The position numbers were made by a program, and so were the translations under genes. The notes below the pieces were generated by a model. It did no database searches. It worked only from the letters and a program-made list of their open reading frames with translations, and was not told the DNA's origin. A stretch of 44,361 nt of DNA from Rhodanobacteraceae bacterium (GTDB lineage Bacteria > Acidobacteriota > Terriglobia > Terriglobales > Acidobacteriaceae), in NCBI GenBank assembly GCA_903970285.1, contig CAJCHN010000100.1, positions 1 to 44,361 of the forward strand, read 5' to 3'. Numbering within the stretch: the first letter of the stretch is position 1; every line of letters starts with the position of its first letter. This document shows positions 39,166 to 44,361 of the stretch, piece by piece.

Positions 39166-39723
39166 ATGTCGATTCCTGCCACGCAGATGCGTCCCGGCAT
39201 GATTATCAAGTTCAAGGACGATCTCCACCTGGTCTTCTCGGTGGAGCACCGCACGCCCGGCAACCTGCGCGCCTTCATCCAGGCGAAGCTGCGCAATGTG
39301 CGCACGGGATCCATGTTCGTCGAACGCTTTCGTTCGCCCGACCCGATTGACCGCGTGGTCGTCGACGAAGTCAAGATGGAATACCTGTACAACGATGGGG
39401 ACGACTACTACTTCATGGATGAAAACTTCGAGCAGACCATGCTGAAGCGCGAGACCCTGGGCGATGCGGTCGAGTTCCTCACACCGAATCTTTCCATCAG
39501 CGTCAGCTTTCACGACGGCAAGGCTGTCGGCATCGAGTTGCCGACCGCGGTGGAGATGACTGTGGTTGAAACCGAACCCGGCATCAAGTCGGCGACCGCT
39601 TCGTCCGTCACCAAGCCGGCCAAGACCGAGACCGGGCTTGTAGTGCAGGTGCCACCCTTCATCAACGAAGGCGAGAGGATTCGCGTGGACACGGCCGAAG
39701 GCGCTTACATGAGCCGCGCCTAA
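39166..39723 (+). CDS. efp: Elongation factor P
   Basis: A three-domain, tRNA-shaped factor that enters the E site and rescues ribosomes stalled at polyproline. It has 185 residues, beginning MSIPATQMRPGMIIKFKDDL. The domain I loop reads EHRTPGNLRAFIQAKLRN; domain II has RVVVDEVKMEYLYNDGDDYYFM; domain III ends VVQVPPFINEGERIRVDT with GAYMSRA. At the loop tip, where E. coli has the modified K34 in PGKGQ, this protein has N33 in PGNLR, so lysylation is impossible and R35 is the only nearby basic residue. The ATG at 39166 has only a weak G-rich ribosome site. Confidence 0.95.
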   Translation: MSIPATQMRPGMIIKFKDDLHLVFSVEHRTPGNLRAFIQAKLRNVRTGSMFVERFRSPDPIDRVVVDEVKMEYLYNDGDDYYFMDENFEQTMLKRETLGDAVEFLTPNLSISVSFHDGKAVGIELPTAVEMTVVETEPGIKSATASSVTKPAKTETGLVVQVPPFINEGERIRVDTAEGAYMSRA

Positions 39724-39829
39724 GGTCCATCCATTTTGCAGCGCGCCGATCAACAATCAGGGGCAGTGCCGTGGTTGCGGCACCGCCCTCTGCGCGTTTC
39801 GGGTTGCGCACGGCAACGAGCCACAGGCT

Positions 39830-40465
39830 CTAGAAGCGGTACCAGACGCCGAACATCGGCTCCGAGGTTGCGACCCAGGTCCGCGATGCAAGGTCCGACT
39901 GGTAGAAATCAGGCTGACGATAGATCAGTTCACGCCCCTGCACGCGAAATCCCATGTGCGGGTTGCTGGTTGGAATGTCAAAGCCAACTTCTACCAGTCC
40001 GGTACCTCGCCACTGATTGGAGCCGGAGTTCGTCGGAATGAAGTCCAGATATCCACCTCCAAGCGAGAGGAATGGTTCTGCCTTCAGCGGGTGCAGGAAG
40101 TGCGATTTTGGGTGAAAGATGTAAGCCGCCGTTGCCTCGTGAACATCGTTGTGCACGGCTGCCGTGTATCCCCCGCCGGTGGTGGGAAATCCCTGGTAGT
40201 ACTGGGTATATTCCGTGTAGGCATAGTTGAATTCGATGCCCGCCCAGGGTACCGGATGCTCGCGCAAACTGAACTGGCCGCCAAACGAGTCGGTCGACTC
40301 CTGGTTGACGGTGGTGGGATTATTGGCCGGCAAAGGCGTGGTGATCTGGCCTATCGCTCCGCCGCCGATATCTGCGCCGTGAAGCTTGTAAAACTGGGCC
40401 TGGGCCGTTACCGCAGTAAGGATGAAGCCGCAAAGCGGCGCAAGCAAACGGTGTGACATCTTCAT
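39830..40465 (-). CDS. Outer-membrane beta-barrel protein
   Basis: A 211-residue exported barrel. The signal peptide is MKMSHRLLAPLCGFILTAVT, with cleavage after AQA. Strands rich in alternating aromatic residues follow (FGGQFSLREHPVPWAGIEFN, YAYTEYTQYYQG, FLSLGGGYLDFIP, GTGLVEVGFDIP, MGFRVQGRELIYRQPDFYQ). The protein ends in WYRF, the C-terminal aromatic signal recognised by the BAM machinery. AGGAG lies nine bases before the ATG. The cargo or function is unknown. It resembles small OmpW/OmpA-type barrels only in general form. A perfect palindrome sits about 70 bp upstream of the start. Confidence 0.78.
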   Translation of the reverse strand: MKMSHRLLAPLCGFILTAVTAQAQFYKLHGADIGGGAIGQITTPLPANNPTTVNQESTDSFGGQFSLREHPVPWAGIEFNYAYTEYTQYYQGFPTTGGGYTAAVHNDVHEATAAYIFHPKSHFLHPLKAEPFLSLGGGYLDFIPTNSGSNQWRGTGLVEVGFDIPTSNPHMGFRVQGRELIYRQPDFYQSDLASRTWVATSEPMFGVWYRF

Positions 40466-40533
40466 GTTCTGGGTCTCCTAAAGCTGAGAGTTTCCGGCAG
40501 CGCCGGGTGCGCCACACGATGCGGCTCACGCTG

Positions 40534-40550
40534 CCCGAAGACTCTTCGGG
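40534..40550. promoter_or_regulatory. Perfect 17-bp palindrome upstream of the barrel gene
   Basis: CCCGAAGA, a central C, and TCTTCGGG form an uninterrupted dyad. The one-base centre is too tight for an RNA hairpin with the full stem, so a dimeric repressor or activator site is more likely. It lies 69-85 bp upstream of the minus-strand barrel start and 179 bp upstream of acylphosphatase. Confidence 0.5.
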
Positions 40551-40728
40551 ATTCTTGGTTGCAGCAGCACTTGCGCGTCTGTGCCACCGTCAGCGAATCG
40601 AAGTTCGCTTGAATTTCCAGTAAAGACGCTTGCTCCACAACGTGGGGTTGTATTTCTCGCAGGGCTGCCGCGGCCTCGCTACGCGCCGCCATTGCGCCCA
40701 TGAACCTGCCGATGCGACACTATACGTC

Positions 40729-41025
40729 GTGCCAAACGACATCCTCGTCAAACATTTCCTGGTCAAAGGACGGGTGCAGGGCGTGGGCTTTCGCTGGTTT
40801 GTTCATCGCGAAGCAGCCGAAATCGGTCTGCGCGGCTGGGTGAAAAACACCGATGAAGGACATGTCGAAGTGGTGGCTGCGGGCTCGCCCGAGCAGATCG
40901 CCGAGCTTCGCCTGGCGCTGCAGCAGGGCTCACGCGGCAGCCGCGTGGACGCAGTCATCGAGCACATCCTTGAGGACGCGGAAGGCCGCAAACTTGGAGC
41001 ATTTCAGATTGAGGGAGCCTGGTAG
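40729..41025 (+). CDS. Acylphosphatase
   Basis: A small cytoplasmic enzyme that hydrolyses acyl phosphates such as acetyl or carbamoyl phosphate. The family signature is intact: VKGRVQGVGFRWFVHREA with catalytic R22, then LRGWVKNTDEGHVEVVAAG with catalytic N40. I start at the GTG at 40729 (98 residues), which fits the family length; the frame is open to 40630, but that part is not homologous. No Shine-Dalgarno is visible. The stop is 3 bp before the apt start, so the two are co-transcribed. The usual E. coli symbol is yccX. Confidence 0.9.
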   Translation: MPNDILVKHFLVKGRVQGVGFRWFVHREAAEIGLRGWVKNTDEGHVEVVAAGSPEQIAELRLALQQGSRGSRVDAVIEHILEDAEGRKLGAFQIEGAW

Positions 41026-41028
41026 AGC

Positions 41029-41586
41029 ATGATGCAACACACGTACGATCCCACCAAGATCAACTGTGAGCCTTTGAAAGAGTTGATCCGCACCGTGCCC
41101 GACTTCCCCAAGCCCGGCATCCTGTTCTACGACATCACCACCCTGTTGAAAGACAAGATCGGCATGGCGCAGCTCATCGACGCCTTCGCCGCTTACTACA
41201 TCGGCAAAGAGATCGACCTGGTACTTGGTATCGAGGCACGCGGCTTCATCTTCGGTCCGGCGCTGGCATACCGTTTGAACGCCGGCTTCGTGCCCGTCCG
41301 CAAGCCGAAGAAGCTGCCCGCACCGACCGCCAAGGTCAGCTACGACCTCGAGTACGGAACCGACTCGCTCGAAATTCACCTGGACGCCATTGCACCCGGG
41401 CAGCGTGTCATCATCGTCGACGACCTGCTGGCGACAGGTGGCACCATGGAAGCGACCGTCAAGCTGGTGCGCCAGCTGGGTGGCGAGATCGCCGGTCTCG
41501 GGTTCGCCATCGAACTCGACTTCCTCAAGGGACGCGAGAAGTTCCAGCAGTACGACGTGCACAGCCTGCTGCACTACGACGAGTAA
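41029..41586 (+). CDS. apt: Adenine phosphoribosyltransferase
   Basis: A purine-salvage enzyme that makes AMP from adenine and PRPP in the cytoplasm. It begins [20 protein letters not shown], the typical Apt hood and flexible region, followed by [17 protein letters not shown] and [10 protein letters not shown]. The PRPP-binding motif is [13 protein letters not shown] (127-139). At 185 residues it is slightly longer than E. coli Apt. The start could be either ATG of the tandem pair at 41029 and 41032. It is translated right after acylphosphatase (3 bp gap) and is convergent with argS, with 45 bp between. Confidence 0.95.
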   Translation: MMQHTYDPTKINCEPLKELIRTVPDFPKPGILFYDITTLLKDKIGMAQLIDAFAAYYIGKEIDLVLGIEARGFIFGPALAYRLNAGFVPVRKPKKLPAPTAKVSYDLEYGTDSLEIHLDAIAPGQRVIIVDDLLATGGTMEATVKLVRQLGGEIAGLGFAIELDFLKGREKFQQYDVHSLLHYDE

Positions 41587-41631
41587 CTTTAGCGCTGTGA
41601 ACTTTGTGCCAGGTTCAGGCAGATTGCTGAG

Positions 41632-43659
41632 CTACATCACGGCGGGAGCTTCGATGCCCAGATATCCGAGCGCCCGCACCATCTCGCGCCGGGCAACCGC
41701 CGCGGTGGCCAGCAGCAAAGCCCGCCGGGTTTCATCCTGTTCATTCAGGATGTGGTGCCGGTGGTAGAAGTTGTTGAACTGTTGCGCGAGCTGAAAAACA
41801 TACTTGGTGAGCAGGGACGGCTCCGCGGACGAGATGGTCTGGTCGAGCACGGTGGTCAGCCGTGAGGCGACCAGCCACGTCTCCCACAGGCTGGTTCCGT
41901 CTTCGGTCGCCAGCAGCGGAGTGAGCGCCTCGGCGGAGGGTAAGCCAGCCAGCGCCTCAGCCTCCGAGACTCCGGACTTGCGGAAGATGTTGGCCGCCCG
42001 CACGATCGCGTACTGCACGTAGGGTCCGGTCTCGCCTTCGAACGACAGCGCGTCCTTGAAGTCGAAGGCAATGATGGTGTTGCGGTTGAAGCGCAGCATG
42101 AAGTAGCGCAGGGCGCCGACGGCGATCTGCTGCGCAATCCTCAGGCGCTCCGGCTGCTCGAGTTCCGGATGGCGGGTGTCGACCTCTGCCTGCGCGGCAG
42201 CCGTGAGCTTGTCGATCAGGTCGTCTGCCTTGACGCCGAGGCCTTTGCGGCCCGAGACCTCGATGAATGGCCGCGCCTTATCCTCTTCGGAGATGGTGTA
42301 GCCGAGATCCATCGCGCAGCGAGGCGTCAACGCAACCTTCTCGTAGGAGAAGTGGGTGTAGCGATCGGCCGCTTCGGTGTAACCCATGCCCCCCAGGGCG
42401 GCGATGACGTTGTTCTGCGGGTCCGACTGCGACGAGTCGATCACGTTGTAAATGGCATCGGCCTTCGCGAAGACCGGATGCGCCGGATCATTGTCCGCCG
42501 CGTCGCCGGTCGAGACCCAGCAGGTGTGCGACTCGTACACGTGAAACTTCTCGTAGTAGAAGTCACGCGGCAGCAGGCCGAACTTCCACAGGTGGTAAGC
42601 GATGTCCTTGCCCACGTAGGTGACCGTACCGTTCGAACGCACGATGACCTTGGCCTCTTCATCGGGTCCGGTCTGACTGGCGTCAGCGGCTTCGGTGCCG
42701 GCGCGCTTCATCACCCAGCAGCCCTTATTCCTGCCCTCGGTCTCCTGGTAGAGCACACCTTTCTCGATCATCAGCGCGCGCGCCGCATCCCAGAAATGCA
42801 GCGAGAGAATCTCCGACTCACGCGGCAGGAAGTCATACTCGATGCCAAGCCGCTGCATGGTCTCGATATGCCGCCGCAGCACGCTGGTGGAGAGGATTCC
42901 CGCGATCTTCGCCGTATCGTTGTCTCCGGCTTCGAGTGCATGCAGGGTGTCGAGGCGGATTTGCTTGCGGGCGGCGAGTTCCTCCGCAGCGATCCCTGGC
43001 TCAACGTACCACTGGCTGACTCGTGCGTAGAGGTCCCAGCAGAAGAAGTCGATGAGGCGGTTCGTCTCCCATATCTCGTCCACAGTTTCGCGGACGCCAT
43101 CGAGATCGAGCCCGAGCAGATGGGTGAAGCCAACGACGACGTCCGCCACCTGCACGCCGGTGTTGTCGATGTAGTTCTGTACGCCGATCTGCCAGCCGGT
43201 CTTGTAGTCGTCCGGCCGCAGCAGCCGGGCGAACGTATCGCCCAGGATGGCGTTGCGCAGGTGGCCGATGTGCGCGGCCTTGTTGGGATTGATGCTGGTG
43301 TGCTCGATCAGGCGGAAGCCGGAGCCGCCGAGATCGGCGTGCTCGTCCCGTGCCAGCGCAAGGACCGTGGCAGCACGGTCCAGCCGGAAGTTGAGGTAGC
43401 CGGCGCCGGCGACCTCCACGGACGCGATGCCGGTCAAATTGGGCAGATCCTCGGTGAGCGCCTGCTGCAGCTCGGCGGCGATCACGCGGGGCGCCTTGCG
43501 CAGGCGCTTGGCCATTTCGAAGGCGAGCGGCAGGGCAAGCTCGCCGAGGGCGACAGACGGCGGCTGCTCCACGGCAAGCTGGGGCACGGTCAGGTCGTAC
43601 CTGGCCTTGAGAATGAGCGCGATACGGGCAAGCAGGGTCTGCTGGATTGTGCGAAGCAT
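41632..43659 (-). CDS. argS: Arginine-tRNA ligase
   Basis: A class I aminoacyl-tRNA synthetase that charges tRNA-Arg. The N-terminal ~110 residues are the ArgRS-specific Add1 domain (tRNA D-loop contact). HIGH is at 130-133 in NPNKAAHIGHLRN. The second catalytic loop reads SGRKGLGVKADD instead of KMSKS, as in many ArgRS; K127 just before HIGH fits the known compensating lysine. The C-terminal DALRxC-type anticodon domain contains YAIVRAANIFRKSG, LTKYVFQLAQQFNNFYHRHH and the ending GIEAPAVM. At 675 residues it is about 100 longer than E. coli ArgRS, with extra material in the middle (LWKFGLLPRDFYYEKFHVYE region). TAAACT lies 8 nt before the ATG; no good Shine-Dalgarno is present. Confidence 0.94.
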   Translation of the reverse strand: MLRTIQQTLLARIALILKARYDLTVPQLAVEQPPSVALGELALPLAFEMAKRLRKAPRVIAAELQQALTEDLPNLTGIASVEVAGAGYLNFRLDRAATVLALARDEHADLGGSGFRLIEHTSINPNKAAHIGHLRNAILGDTFARLLRPDDYKTGWQIGVQNYIDNTGVQVADVVVGFTHLLGLDLDGVRETVDEIWETNRLIDFFCWDLYARVSQWYVEPGIAAEELAARKQIRLDTLHALEAGDNDTAKIAGILSTSVLRRHIETMQRLGIEYDFLPRESEILSLHFWDAARALMIEKGVLYQETEGRNKGCWVMKRAGTEAADASQTGPDEEAKVIVRSNGTVTYVGKDIAYHLWKFGLLPRDFYYEKFHVYESHTCWVSTGDAADNDPAHPVFAKADAIYNVIDSSQSDPQNNVIAALGGMGYTEAADRYTHFSYEKVALTPRCAMDLGYTISEEDKARPFIEVSGRKGLGVKADDLIDKLTAAAQAEVDTRHPELEQPERLRIAQQIAVGALRYFMLRFNRNTIIAFDFKDALSFEGETGPYVQYAIVRAANIFRKSGVSEAEALAGLPSAEALTPLLATEDGTSLWETWLVASRLTTVLDQTISSAEPSLLTKYVFQLAQQFNNFYHRHHILNEQDETRRALLLATAAVARREMVRALGYLGIEAPAVM

Positions 43660-43798
43660 GAGTCTTCAGTTTACCTTTGCTGCTGACAGGCGAGATTTAC
43701 GCGAGCAGGACATCATCGGAACCAAGAGGAAAGACCAAAGCAACGCAGGGGTTTGGGAGCAATCGCGGCAGAACGCAGCAGGGCGCCCGTGGAGCCAG

Positions 43799-44361
43799 AT
43801 GGCGCTGGTTTCGCTGCTGGCCGGATTTGCGGTTGCGGTGAGTGGATACCATCCCTTTGTCGAAGATGGGGGCGTCTACGCGGCGGGCATTCGCAAGCTG
43901 CTGGACCCGTCCCTCTACCCGGCGTGGACCGGCTTTGTGACCGAGCATTTGCGGTTTTCCGTATACGCGCCTTTGGTTGCGAGCCTCATGCGGATCCTGC
44001 ATCTGCCGCTAGAAGCCGTGCTCCTCGGGCTCTACTGCGGGTGTACTTGGGCGACGCTGTGGACGGGCTGGATGCTGGTCGCTCGCGTGACTGAAAGCGG
44101 GCGCGCACGCGCCGGCGGGGTGGCGCTGCTGGCCTGCTGGCTGACGCTGCCGATCGCCGGCACGTCGCTGATCCTGATGGACCCTTACGTCACCGCGCGC
44201 AGCCTGACGACGCCGCTGGTGCTGCTGGCTTTAGCTTGGGCTATGGACGGACTGGCGGGGCGCAGGCGCTGTTGGGGCTATTGCGCTGTGGCTCTGGCGC
44301 TGGCGGCGGCGCTGCATCCGCTGATGGCGGGCTACGGGATAGCGGCGGTGCTGGTGCTGGC
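43799..44361 (+). CDS. Multi-spanning membrane protein (N-terminal part)
   Basis: The gene continues past the right edge; 187 residues are visible. It begins MALVSLLAGFAVAVSGYHPF and has EDGGVYAAGIRKLLDPSLYP, then hydrophobic segments FSVYAPLVASLMRIL, AVLLGLYCGCTWATLWTGWM, GVALLACWLTLPIAGTSLIL and CAVALALAAALHPLMAGYGI. The first extracytoplasmic loop with acidic residues recalls GT-C-type membrane transferases, but the family is not recognised. The start is uncertain: GGAG is only four bases before this ATG, and the frame is open upstream without another clear start codon. It is divergent from argS across 139 bp. Confidence 0.7.
   Translation, partial: MALVSLLAGFAVAVSGYHPFVEDGGVYAAGIRKLLDPSLYPAWTGFVTEHLRFSVYAPLVASLMRILHLPLEAVLLGLYCGCTWATLWTGWMLVARVTESGRARAGGVALLACWLTLPIAGTSLILMDPYVTARSLTTPLVLLALAWAMDGLAGRRRCWGYCAVALALAAALHPLMAGYGIAAVLVL

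Noticed and set aside
42169-43686. 505-codon plus-strand frame opposite argS
   Set aside because: Antisense shadow of argS; no ribosome site, motifs or homologous pattern.

Overview
The window is GC-rich, densely packed chromosomal DNA that fits an acidobacterium of the Terriglobia/Acidobacteriaceae type. The assignment rests on the gene mix: an NtrY/NtrX pair with a divergent sigma-54 contact loop, a long FG-GAP/Ig-like exported protein with a C-terminal RRRR-flanked hydrophobic segment, a solitary GvpL/F protein, exported beta-barrels and a FecR-like exported protein. This is inferred from family resemblance, not from a marker gene. There is no rRNA or tRNA, no CRISPR array, no transposase and no phage gene. 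Most of the window is ordinary core genome with a few small accessory patches.

Layout. 1-4 kb: the start of an ABC ATPase (minus), a small hypothetical gene, an orphan VapB-like antitoxin carrying four 13-bp tandem repeats, a PLP-dependent threonine dehydratase, an exported SH3/repeat protein and uppP. 4-11 kb: a DoxX-like protein, a DUF2383/PA2169-type four-helix protein, ftsK, then ybeY, a CorC/HlyC-type CBS membrane protein and era. 11-14 kb: a patch of small genes (a coupled pair of small membrane proteins, exodeoxyribonuclease III with a basic-tailed partner upstream, DUF2277, a four-helix membrane protein). 14-20 kb: an exported M20 amidohydrolase, a GNAT acetyltransferase and the ntrY-ntrX operon. 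20-25.6 kb: cell-envelope genes (beta-barrel, membrane-anchored cytochrome c, GvpL/F, OmpA-like protein) and a YdfG-like dehydrogenase. 25.7-34 kb: an orphan PAS histidine kinase, class I fumarase, pgsA, the FG-GAP/Ig giant and glutamate dehydrogenase. 34-44 kb: trpE, a GT39-like membrane protein, a 77-aa gene, trpG, a FecR-like exported protein, efp, a beta-barrel, acylphosphatase, apt, argS and the start of a multi-spanning membrane protein.

How the genes fit together: ybeY, the CBS protein and era form a ribosome-maturation/GTPase cluster; trpE and trpG encode the two subunits of anthranilate synthase but lie 1.8 kb apart; uppP and pgsA serve envelope lipid metabolism; fumarase and glutamate dehydrogenase serve central carbon and nitrogen metabolism; ntrY-ntrX is the only complete two-component system.

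The points most worth a second look are the 13-bp repeat inside the orphan antitoxin (only every third copy number keeps the frame), xth lacking any ATG/GTG/TTG start, the NtrX-like regulator without GAFTGA, EF-P with Asn at the modification site, several core genes with a -10-like hexamer exactly 6 nt before the ATG (leaderless candidates), and several clean dyads and tandem repeats upstream or downstream of envelope genes.
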